DNA from: an uncultured Succinivibrionaceae bacterium
GTDB taxonomy: Bacteria > Pseudomonadota > Gammaproteobacteria > Enterobacterales > Succinivibrionaceae
Assembly: GCA_900539665.1 (NCBI GenBank)
Contig: UQCV01000071.1
Coordinates: forward strand, 1-12,088
Length of the DNA stretch: 12,088 bases
Direction of reading: 5' to 3'
The notes beneath the pieces were generated by a model. It saw only the letters and a list, made by a program, of their open reading frames with translations, searched no databases and was not told the DNA's origin. Within the stretch, counting starts at the first letter, position 1. Every line of letters starts with the position of its first letter. Of the stretch, positions 1-5,517 are shown one piece after another. The position numbers were made by a program, and so were the translations under genes.

Positions 1-80
1 GCATAGCTATCAAACTTCTTTAGAATTACTCTAATGAGTAATTACGAAGCTCCCATCTCTTTAGGTGGTGAGTAGTTCAC
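1..80 (+). mobile_element. Right end of an IS200/IS605-type (TnpB) element, partial
   Basis: The sequence shows two consecutive stem-loops. One is a perfect 8-bp stem (24-31 with 36-43, loop TAAT). The second pairs CTCCCATC (50-57) with 64-72, with one bulge and one G-T pair. After them comes the terminus GTAGTTCAC (72-80). A GAAGCTCCC...hairpin...GTAGTTCAC ending is characteristic of the right ends of many IS605/IS1341-type elements. The tnpB gene would lie to the left, on the + strand, outside the window. One frame is open from base 2 to a TAA at 32-34, but ten codons are too few to assign to TnpB. The element boundary at base 80 is inferred from the motif. An old, inactive end is equally possible. 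Confidence 0.6.
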
Positions 81-100
81 AACTTAACCGTGTACAAAGA
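24..100 (+). ncRNA. Putative 3' part of a TnpB omega RNA with adjacent guide
   Basis: In IS200/IS605 elements the right-end region is transcribed as an omega RNA. Its scaffold ends at the element boundary, and the next roughly 16-20 nt of flanking DNA act as guide for the TnpB nuclease. Here the scaffold would include the hairpins at 24-43 and 50-72 and end at base 80. Bases 81-100 would be the guide. The 5' part of the RNA is outside the window, so its length and start cannot be given. Function depends on an intact tnpB to the left, which cannot be seen. Confidence 0.45.
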
Positions 101-104
101 TACT
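76..104 (+). promoter_or_regulatory. Possible promoter across the IS junction, ahead of yciA
   Basis: TTCACA (76-81, 5 of 6 to the -35 consensus) lies 17 bp ahead of GATACT (99-104, 4 of 6 to the -10 consensus). The -35 box would come from the element end and the -10 box from the flanking DNA, making a hybrid promoter. Start of transcription would be near 111, about 29 nt before the yciA start codon. The -10 match is modest and it overlaps a hairpin, so this is only a candidate. Confidence 0.3.
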
Positions 105-120
105 TTACGCACGGTTTTAT
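86..120 (+). terminator. Terminator-like hairpin between the IS end and yciA
   Basis: AACCGTG (86-92) pairs perfectly with CACGGTT (110-116). Inside the loop a second short stem pairs AAAG (96-99) with CTTT (103-106). The right arm runs into TTTTAT (115-120). The U run is short, so termination may be weak. It would end transcripts coming out of the element, including the putative omega RNA. The left arm lies inside the presumed guide segment. Confidence 0.4.
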
Positions 121-139
121 GTGGATAGCTGAGGTAATC

Positions 140-619
140 ATGAATAATGCATCAAAGGAACAAAATAAAGCAGAAGATAACGTTAAAAAGCCAAGTGGTT
201 TTTTAATGTTACGTACCATGTCTATGCCGGCAGATGCTAATCCCAATGGATTTATTTTTGGTGGCTGGTTGATGTCGCAAATCGACAAGGCTGGGGCTAT
301 GATGGCCTTTGAAATGTCACGAGGCATGGTGGCAACTGTAGCTGTAAAGGAAATAACCTTTAATTATCCTGTGTGCGTTGGGGATGTGGTGTGCTGTTAT
401 TGTCGTTGTACCCATGTAGGTCATACATCGCTTGGCATTCACCTTGAATTGTGGTCTCGTAAAAATAGCGCGGAAAGAACAGATAGATTCTTAATCACGG
501 AAACTGATCTTACATATGTAGCTATCGATGAACAAGGTCATAAGCGCCAACTACCTAATAGCTTACTTGAGAATAAAGAAGAAGTGTTAGCCTACGGCTA
601 TCTTCCAGGGGAGCGCTAA
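140..619 (+). CDS. yciA: YciA-like acyl-CoA thioesterase (hotdog fold)
   Basis: The 159-residue product is a cytosolic hotdog-fold thioesterase that hydrolyses acyl-CoA to free acid and CoA. The body closely follows E. coli YciA. LRTMSMPADANPNG (residues 24-37) leads into IFGGWLMSQID (39-49), where Asp49 matches the catalytic Asp of the family. A GDVVCCY segment and the strand LTYVAID come later. E. coli YciA has 132 residues. This one has about 10 more at the Lys-rich N terminus and a tail ending GYLPGER. The ATG at 140 was chosen because GAGG (131-134) sits 5 bases upstream. An in-frame GTG at 65 would start inside the IS end. It appears monocistronic, with a terminator about 95 bp after the stop. 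Family assignment is firm. The substrate range is not visible. Confidence 0.93.
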   Translation: MNNASKEQNKAEDNVKKPSGFLMLRTMSMPADANPNGFIFGGWLMSQIDKAGAMMAFEMSRGMVATVAVKEITFNYPVCVGDVVCCYCRCTHVGHTSLGIHLELWSRKNSAERTDRFLITETDLTYVAIDEQGHKRQLPNSLLENKEEVLAYGYLPGER

Positions 620-670
620 ACTCCAAAATTGGTTTAGGTTAAAGCTTTAAATTTTGAAGCTACAAACCAA

Positions 671-712
671 ACACCGTAAATAAAACGCAGTAAATAAAAC
701 ACCGTAAATAAT
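671..712 (+). repeat. Three tandem copies of a 14-bp unit
   Basis: Units at 671-684, 685-698 and 699-712 read ACACCGTAAATAAA, ACGCAGTAAATAAA and ACACCGTAAATAAT. Copies 1 and 3 differ at one base, and copy 2 has two changes from copy 1. The array lies just ahead of the yciA terminator. Function is unknown. It may be a slippage product or a protein-binding array. Confidence 0.75.
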
Positions 713-747
713 ACCCCGATAGGAGAGTGAAATCTATCGGTGTTTTT
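713..747 (+). terminator. Intrinsic terminator after yciA
   Basis: CCGATAG (716-722) pairs with CTATCGG (734-740). After one mismatch, AC (713-714) pairs with GT (742-743). The loop is 11 nt and the arm runs into TTTTT (743-747). Orientation fits termination of yciA. On the other strand the tail is less T-rich, so it may serve the convergent flavodoxin gene only partly. Confidence 0.8.
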
Positions 748-840
748 GATAAGAGTAATAAACGCGCTAACTTGTGTTTAAGCTATGTTTTGCTTTTATC
801 AATGTTTGTAAGCCAAAACTCGATTTGTAAATTTAGGTGG

Positions 841-1377
841 TTAGTCAAAAGTTAAGCCAAGGGAGGTTCCCATTTCGCTTTCTAGTTGTTTCAGCCAAGT
901 TTTGATTCTTTCTTCCGTAAGGTCAGCTTGATTATCTTCATCAAGAGCGAGTCCTACAAAGTTAAAGCCATCTTCAGAAAGCGGGAGCACACTCGTAAAA
1001 GCATAACCATCCGTGGACCAAGCCCCAATAAATTGTGCGCCTCTTTCAGCTAAATAAGCATGCATAATGCCCATGCCATTTAGGTAAAATTCACTATATT
1101 CCATTTGGTCGCCTAACCCAAAGAGGGCGAAGGTGTGCCCACTAAAATCAAACGGTTCTATTTTGGCTTTAAAATTTTCCATGTCTGATTGGAGTTCACC
1201 TAAGTACCAAGTAGAGGTTCCAAGAAGCACGAGATCATAATCTAAGATGATGGCTGGATCCTTGACGGTTCTGACATCAAAAACATCGACAGCGCCACCA
1301 AGCAATTCTTGCATTTTTAAAGCTGCGCGTTCGGTATTGCCAGTATCTGAACCATAAAATATTGCAGTTTTGACCAT
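841..1377 (-). CDS. fldB: Long-chain flavodoxin, FldB-like
   Basis: The 178-residue product is a cytosolic FMN-binding electron carrier. The phosphate-binding loop is SDTGNT (residues 10-15). Trp57 in TSTW and Tyr94 in the LGDQMEY region are at the positions that stack on the flavin. The 20-residue insertion that defines long-chain flavodoxins is present, and the length matches FldA (176) and FldB (173). The segments ALFGLGDQ, DGYAFTS and FVGLALDE are closer to E. coli FldB than to FldA. TSTW replaces the more usual IPTW. Start ATG is preceded by AAGGAG (complement of 1387-1392) at good spacing. It is convergent with yciA and divergent from pykA. A weak promoter candidate on the - strand is TTGCAT (complement of 1507-1512), 17 bp, TACACT (complement of 1484-1489). 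The FldA/FldB choice is tentative. Confidence 0.9.
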   Translation of the reverse strand: MVKTAIFYGSDTGNTERAALKMQELLGGAVDVFDVRTVKDPAIILDYDLVLLGTSTWYLGELQSDMENFKAKIEPFDFSGHTFALFGLGDQMEYSEFYLNGMGIMHAYLAERGAQFIGAWSTDGYAFTSVLPLSEDGFNFVGLALDEDNQADLTEERIKTWLKQLESEMGTSLGLTFD

Positions 1378-1894
1378 GTGTTTCCACTCCTTGTCGGAAA
1401 ATGATGTTGATTTTTCGGTGAAACTAACTTTAAGGCTTATTCTTTTTCTTTAAAGTGTTTAAGTATTGTCTCATCTCAAATCTAGTGTAGTTTAAGCCAA
1501 AGTTCGATGCAATAAAACCAAGGCTTAATGCAAAAAAATCCCAACTATGGTTCTAGCCATAAAACGCCTATGAAAATAGTTTGTAATGAACCTCTGATTT
1601 GTTTTTTAGGTGACTTTTTTTTGTTAGAATTATCATTGATGAAAAGATAATGCTTTATAATAAAGTTAATTGCCTGTTTGAGCCGAAAAACGTTGATTCG
1701 TATATCTTTGAATAAATTATATATATTGTGGCCATAGTTGGTTTTAAACAACGCATCTTTGACTGTTTAGAGTGTTGTGAGAGCTGACATCAAAGGTAAA
1801 GGTCTGTTTTTAGCTTAAGACTTGGCTTTATTGTGATAACGGTTGGTTGTTCCGATCGACTTTTGTGCTCCGGTGTGCCGGAAGAGGGTGAATT
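1378..1894. other. Divergent intergenic region fldB-pykA, no convincing gene
   Basis: This AT-rich stretch of about 0.5 kb holds the ribosome binding site of the flavodoxin gene (1387-1392) and an inverted repeat TTAAGCC/GGCTTAA (1492-1498 and 1522-1528). It also holds an uncertain - strand open frame ending at 1545, and an AT run at 1711-1727. For pykA a weak promoter candidate is TTGATT (1693-1698) with TATATA (1718-1723), but the 19-bp spacing is long. Just before pykA a small GC-rich hairpin pairs TCCGG (1869-1873) with CCGGA (1878-1882). It directly abuts the ribosome binding site, so it could tune translation of pyruvate kinase. Confidence 0.6.
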
Positions 1895-3343
1895 ATGTTT
1901 AGAAGAACAAAGATTGTTTGCACTATGGGACCAGCTCTTGATCGCGAGGGAGTTTTAGAGGGACTTATTAAAGCTGGCGCTAATGTAATGCGCATCAATT
2001 TCTCCCACGGTTCTGCTGAAGAACATTTAAAAAGAGCTCAAACAGTACGTGAAATTGCGTCTCGTTTAGGTAAGATTGTGGCCATAGCTGGTGACTTGCA
2101 AGGTCCTAAAATCAGAATTTCTACTTTTAAAAATGGCCCGATCTTTTTAAAAACCGGTGATTTATTTACTTTAGATGCTGACCTTGGTAAGGGTGAAGGT
2201 ACTCAAGAAGCCGTTGGTATTGACTATAAGAATTTGCCAGAAGACGTAAAAACTGGTGACGTTTTGATGCTTGACGATGGCAGAGTGCAGTTATCTGTAA
2301 TTTCTGTAATTGGTTCTAAGATCTTAACCTCAGTTTTAGTGCAAGGGGCTCTATCTAATAACAAAGGCATTAATAAGCAAGGTGGTGGGCTCTCAGCTCC
2401 AGCTTTGACTGAAAAAGATCGTCGTGACATTATCACCGCGGCTCAAATTGGGGTTGATTATTTGTGTGTATCATTCCCACGTACAGGGGAAGATATTGAA
2501 TTAGCGCGTTCTTTATTAAGACAAGCAGGTTCTCAAGCTAAGATTATTGCGAAAGTTGAAAGAGCTGAAGTTGTCGCTGATCAAGACTCTATGGATAACG
2601 TTATTTTAGCGAGCGATGCAGTTATGGTGGCTCGTGGTGACTTAGGGGTTGAAATCGGTGACTCTGAATTAGTAGGGGTGCAAAAACGTTTAATCAAACG
2701 TTCACGTGAATTAAATCGCCCAATTATCACCGCTACTCAGATGATGGAATCTATGATTAAGGCTCCGATGCCAACTCGTGCAGAAGTTATGGACGTGGCC
2801 AACGCTGTGCTTGACGGTACCGATGCGGTAATGCTTTCAGCTGAAACTGCAGCTGGTGATTACCCAGTTGAAACAGTTTGTGCTATGGCTCAAGTGTGTC
2901 GTGGGGCGGAAAAGAACCCGCAGATGACACATTCACGTTACCGTGTGGACCGGGTATTTGAAACTCCTGAAGAAACTGTAGCTATGGCAGCAATGTATGC
3001 AGCTAACCATTTGCCACAGATTAAGGGTTTGGTGTCTTTGACTTCTACTGGTTGTACTCCTTTATTGATGAGCCGTTTACGTTCTAATTTGCCAATTTTT
3101 GCGCTTAGTGCTAGCAGTAATACTCTTAATTGGTGCAACTTATATCGTGGTGTTTACCCAGTAAACTTTGACTATACTGTTTATGACAACATTGTAGAAG
3201 CTGGTCAAGCAGCTCTTAATGAGCTTAAGCGTATTGGTTATTTGTCTCATGGCGATTGGGTGATCCTTACTCACGGTGACTTAGATGTTTCCGGGCATAG
3301 TGCGGGTCATACCAATAATATGAACATTGTGCAGGTGCAGTAA
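1895..3343 (+). CDS. pykA: Pyruvate kinase, PykA (type II) form
   Basis: The 482-residue enzyme converts phosphoenolpyruvate and ADP to pyruvate and ATP in the last step of glycolysis. It aligns end to end with E. coli PykA (480 aa) and clearly better than with PykF: GDLQGPKIR (67-74), LGKGEG (97-102), NNKGINKQGGGLSA (155-168) and GVDYL.VSFPR (186-196). The N-terminal barrel carries Arg33, Asn35 and His38 in MRINFSHG. The B domain spans roughly 72-170. The active-site signature IIAKVERAE (217-225) has catalytic Lys220 and Glu222, and is followed by MVARGDLGVEIG and ITATQMMESM. The C-terminal domain, allosteric in this family, runs from about 350 and ends HGDLDVSGHSAGHTN. ATG follows GAGG (1884-1887). 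In E. coli PykA responds to AMP and sugar phosphates, and the type is inferred from similarity. A terminator stands between it and rluC. Confidence 0.97.
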   Translation: MFRRTKIVCTMGPALDREGVLEGLIKAGANVMRINFSHGSAEEHLKRAQTVREIASRLGKIVAIAGDLQGPKIRISTFKNGPIFLKTGDLFTLDADLGKGEGTQEAVGIDYKNLPEDVKTGDVLMLDDGRVQLSVISVIGSKILTSVLVQGALSNNKGINKQGGGLSAPALTEKDRRDIITAAQIGVDYLCVSFPRTGEDIELARSLLRQAGSQAKIIAKVERAEVVADQDSMDNVILASDAVMVARGDLGVEIGDSELVGVQKRLIKRSRELNRPIITATQMMESMIKAPMPTRAEVMDVANAVLDGTDAVMLSAETAAGDYPVETVCAMAQVCRGAEKNPQMTHSRYRVDRVFETPEETVAMAAMYAANHLPQIKGLVSLTSTGCTPLLMSRLRSNLPIFALSASSNTLNWCNLYRGVYPVNFDYTVYDNIVEAGQAALNELKRIGYLSHGDWVILTHGDLDVSGHSAGHTNNMNIVQVQ

Positions 3344-3374
3344 CAACTAGCGTTTTGGAGTAAGCTAATATTTT

Positions 3375-3390
3375 TTTAGAGGACTCTAAA
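3375..3390. repeat. Perfect 7-bp dyad, operator-like
   Basis: TTTAGAG (3375-3381) and CTCTAAA (3384-3390) form a perfect dyad with a 2-bp centre, about 30 bp after the pykA stop. The spacing is too tight for a normal RNA hairpin of full length, so a protein-binding site is the simpler reading. No regulator is identified. Confidence 0.4.
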
Positions 3391-3410
3391 CTGCATAAAG
3401 TTGCAAAAAG

Positions 3411-3451
3411 TTCGGCTATTTGGCTGATTTTATGCCAAAATAGGCGCCGAA
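3411..3451 (+). other. Imperfect stem-loop in the pykA-rluC gap
   Basis: TTCGGC (3411-3416) pairs with GCCGAA (3446-3451). TATTT (3417-3421) pairs with AAATA (3438-3442) across small bulges, and GGC (3422-3424) pairs with GCC (3434-3436). The loop is 9 nt. It is not followed by a U run, so it is unlikely to terminate alone. It could protect the pykA 3' end or be a processing site ahead of the real terminator. Confidence 0.5.
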
Positions 3452-3458
3452 ATTATAA

Positions 3459-3490
3459 ATGCGGATCGCTCAAGCGGTCCGCATGTTTTT
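3459..3490 (+). terminator. Strong intrinsic terminator after pykA
   Basis: An 11-bp stem pairs ATGCGGATCGC (3459-3469) with GCGGTCCGCAT (3474-3484), with one U-G wobble and a TCAA tetraloop, followed by GTTTTT (3485-3490). It ends transcripts from pykA. Its U run stops only 11 bases before the rluC ribosome binding site, so rluC either depends on read-through or has a promoter that I could not define. Confidence 0.88.
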
Positions 3491-3511
3491 GGTGAAAGCG
3501 TGGAGAGTCTT

Positions 3512-4498
3512 ATGCGTGAAATTGCCGAAGTAAACAAAGGTGTACAAATAAAAACCGTGTCAGCTGATGAAGCTGGGCAACGGATCGACAATTATCTCCT
3601 GAGAATCTTAAGAGGCGTGCCTAAAAGCATGGTTTATCGTATTTTGCGTAAAGGCGAAGTACGAGTAAACAAAAAACGCATCAAACCTGAATACAAGTTA
3701 ATGGCCGCCGATGTAGTGCGTATTCCTCCAGTAAGAACTTCTGATGCGCCAGTAGTTCTTCCTTCAACTGGCTTAAACAAGGTTAGTGCGTTAAAAGACG
3801 CAGTGCTTTATGAAAATGAAGGCTTAATCGTTTTAAACAAACCTGCCCGCATGCCAGTTCATGGAGGCAGTGGGGTTGATTATGGCGTGATTGAGGCTTT
3901 ACGAGCATTAAGACCAGAAGCTCACTTCTTAGAATTAGCGCACCGTTTAGACCGCGATACTAGTGGCTGTTTAATTATTGCTAAAAAACGTAGTACCTTA
4001 CGTCAATTACATGAGCAATTTAGAGAAAAGGATATGCATAAGCAATACTTAGCTCTAGTGCCGGGTAAATTTAGTCGGAGAATTCAAGTAGTAAACGCAC
4101 CACTTCTTAAAAATACGTTGTCATCTGGGGAACGCTTTGTGCGGGTGGATGAAGCATTAGGCAAGCCATCGATAACTGATTTTAAAGTGCGTGAGTATTT
4201 TGGGGCCGAAACTTTAGTTGAAGCTGCGCCAAGAACAGGGAGAACTCATCAAATTAGAGTTCATTTAGCGTTTAAAGGTCATCCGATTTTAGGGGATACC
4301 AAATACGGTGATAGAGCGCTTGAGGCTAAGTATCGTGAATTAGGGCTTGAACGCATGTTTTTACATGCGGAAAAGATCACCTTTACCGATCCGGTATCAG
4401 GTAAGGATATGACTATAACAGCGCCATTACCGCAAGAACTTGAAGCGGTTTTAACGAACTTACGGGCGCGCGACCAAGAAGAAGGTTTGACAGAATAA
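3512..4498 (+). CDS. rluC: 23S rRNA pseudouridine(955/2504/2580) synthase RluC
   Basis: The 328-residue enzyme isomerises uridine to pseudouridine in 23S rRNA. In E. coli RluC acts at positions 955, 2504 and 2580, near the peptidyl transferase centre. An N-terminal S4 RNA-binding domain covers about 21-75 (DEAGQRIDNYL, GVPKSM.YRILRKGEVRVN). It is followed by a short linker and the RluA-type catalytic domain with HRLDRDTSG (144-152), where Asp147 is the catalytic residue. RTGRTHQIRVH (241-251) is a second family motif. Length matches E. coli RluC (319). ATG at 3512 is preferred over the in-frame GTG at 3500 because GGAG (3502-3505) is well placed for the ATG and would be inside the gene otherwise. 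In E. coli rluC also sits close to the yceD-rpmF-fab cluster, so the location supports the call over RluA or RluD. Confidence 0.95.
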   Translation: MREIAEVNKGVQIKTVSADEAGQRIDNYLLRILRGVPKSMVYRILRKGEVRVNKKRIKPEYKLMAADVVRIPPVRTSDAPVVLPSTGLNKVSALKDAVLYENEGLIVLNKPARMPVHGGSGVDYGVIEALRALRPEAHFLELAHRLDRDTSGCLIIAKKRSTLRQLHEQFREKDMHKQYLALVPGKFSRRIQVVNAPLLKNTLSSGERFVRVDEALGKPSITDFKVREYFGAETLVEAAPRTGRTHQIRVHLAFKGHPILGDTKYGDRALEAKYRELGLERMFLHAEKITFTDPVSGKDMTITAPLPQELEAVLTNLRARDQEEGLTE

Positions 4499-4568
4499 TT
4501 AAGCCTTAGCTTAAAGAAGCAACTAAATTCATTGGTTAAATGGTAAAATTATAAGTTACATAAAAGTA

Positions 4569-4625
4569 GCTCATAGCCCCTAGCAGTTACGGACCTTTTA
4601 AAATTATGGGCTCATGTAATTGAGC
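4569..4625 (+). other. Nested inverted repeats in the leader before the HAD gene
   Basis: GCTCA (4569-4573) can pair with TGAGC (4621-4625). Inside it, AGCCC (4575-4579) can pair with GGGCT (4608-4612), leaving a loop of 28 nt. The gap from rluC to the HAD gene is 243 bp. It contains this structure and a HindIII-rich AAGCTT inverted repeat near 4678-4705, but no clear U-tract terminator. It may be the 3' end signal of rluC or a leader structure of the next gene. It matches no riboswitch class I recognise. Confidence 0.35.
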
Positions 4626-4741
4626 ATTTATTTGCTAGAGATGGTTGTTAGTTAAATTTGTGATTAACCCACGAGAAAAGCTTAAGCTTAAACTTAAATA
4701 AGCTTGGTTTGATTTCGGGAATGAAGTAACGGAGAACATAG

Positions 4742-5407
4742 ATGTTTCGTGATATTAAAGCAGTGATTTTTGATATAGATGGAACGATTATGGATTCTAT
4801 TGGGCGTATTTGTGAATGTATGGAGTATGCTTGCGTAGAAACAGGACTTAAAGCGCCGACCAAAGAAGCGACCAAAGAGATTATTGGTCTTACGCTGTAC
4901 GAAGCAGTTGAAACTCTTTTTCCGGGAGAAAACGCGGAGCAAATCAATAAAACGGTAGAGCTTTACAAACAGGTTTACACCGAACGCGAGAACGAACATC
5001 CAACTTCTTTATTTACTGATTGCATCAGTGTGGTCACAGACCTTAAACAAAAGGGGTATCGCATTGGTATTGCCACTGGTAAGTCTCGTAAAGGCTACAA
5101 TAGAATCATGTCATATATTGGCCTCAAAGATTTGGTTGACGTATCCTGTACTGGTGATGAAGTTCGCTCAAAGCCCGATCCACAAATGCTTTTACGTTTA
5201 AGCGATGAACTATTATTGCCTCCAAAAGCTTGTCTTATGGTAGGGGATTCGACGTTAGATTTAACCATGGCTCAACGAGCTATGATGGAAAGCGCTGGGG
5301 TAACTACTGGAGTGCATTCAAGAGCTAGACTTGAAACCATTAAACCAACTGTTATAACAGATAGCTTAACAGAATTAGACCAACTTTTACCAGGTTGTAA
5401 AAAGTAG
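4742..5407 (+). CDS. HAD-superfamily phosphatase (phosphoglycolate phosphatase-like)
   Basis: The 221-residue product is a cytosolic haloacid dehalogenase-type hydrolase with a small alpha-helical cap. Motif I is FDIDGT (10-15), with nucleophile Asp11 and acid/base Asp13. Motif II is Thr112 in IATGKS. Motif III is Lys144 in RSKPDP, and motif IV is GDSTLD (168-173) with metal ligands Asp169 and Asp173. The helical cap inserted after motif I is the subfamily I layout shared by phosphoglycolate phosphatase, beta-phosphoglucomutase and several nucleotidases. The substrate cannot be read from sequence. ATG follows GGAG (4731-4734). Position is informative: a HAD hydrolase next to rluC occurs in Pseudomonas and other gammaproteobacteria, while E. 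coli has maf (yceF) here. A housekeeping metabolite-repair role is plausible but inferred. Confidence 0.9.
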   Translation: MFRDIKAVIFDIDGTIMDSIGRICECMEYACVETGLKAPTKEATKEIIGLTLYEAVETLFPGENAEQINKTVELYKQVYTERENEHPTSLFTDCISVVTDLKQKGYRIGIATGKSRKGYNRIMSYIGLKDLVDVSCTGDEVRSKPDPQMLLRLSDELLLPPKACLMVGDSTLDLTMAQRAMMESAGVTTGVHSRARLETIKPTVITDSLTELDQLLPGCKK

Positions 5408-5414
5408 TTTTTTT
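5383..5414 (+). terminator. Weak terminator overlapping the HAD stop codon
   Basis: ACTTTTAC (5383-5390) pairs with GTAAAAAGT (5397-5405), with one bulged A and a 6-nt loop. It is followed by TTTTTTT (5408-5414). The stem is AT-rich and the last codons and the TAG form its right arm, so efficiency is doubtful. It separates the HAD gene from the yceD promoter. Confidence 0.4.
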
Positions 5415-5479
5415 CAATTCATAATTACATTAAACATGGGCGAAATTCAGCGAAACGAAGTAATTTTATTAACTTTTTT

Positions 5480-5508
5480 TTGACTATTTGGCCATTTTTT
5501 TATATCAT
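5480..5508 (+). promoter_or_regulatory. Strong sigma-70 type promoter of the yceD-rpmF-fab cluster
   Basis: TTGACT (5480-5485) and TATCAT (5503-5508) each match the consensus at 5 of 6 bases and are exactly 17 bp apart. It is the best promoter I see in the window. The expected transcription start is about 5515, only some 3 nt ahead of the yceD ATG at 5518. This fits its place at the head of a highly expressed ribosomal-protein and lipid operon. Confidence 0.8.
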
Positions 5509-5517
5509 GCGCACATT

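Noticed and set aside
65..139. Longer yciA start at GTG 65
   Set aside because: It would begin inside the IS right end. The ATG at 140 has a proper ribosome binding site and fits the family N terminus better.
671..712. CRISPR-like array
   Set aside because: The 14-bp units are directly adjacent with no spacers and there are only three.
1617..1645. Fur-box-like AATGATAAT on the - strand, upstream of the flavodoxin gene
   Set aside because: Only about 11 of 19 positions fit the Fur consensus, it is far from the flavodoxin start, and such AT strings are frequent here.
3500..3511. rluC start at GTG 3500
   Set aside because: The GGAG at 3502-3505 is well placed for ATG 3512, and lies within the longer frame.
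4648..4999. Two overlapping - strand frames opposite the HAD gene start
   Set aside because: They overlap each other and the HAD motif I coding region. Composition is that of noise and no start signals are seen.
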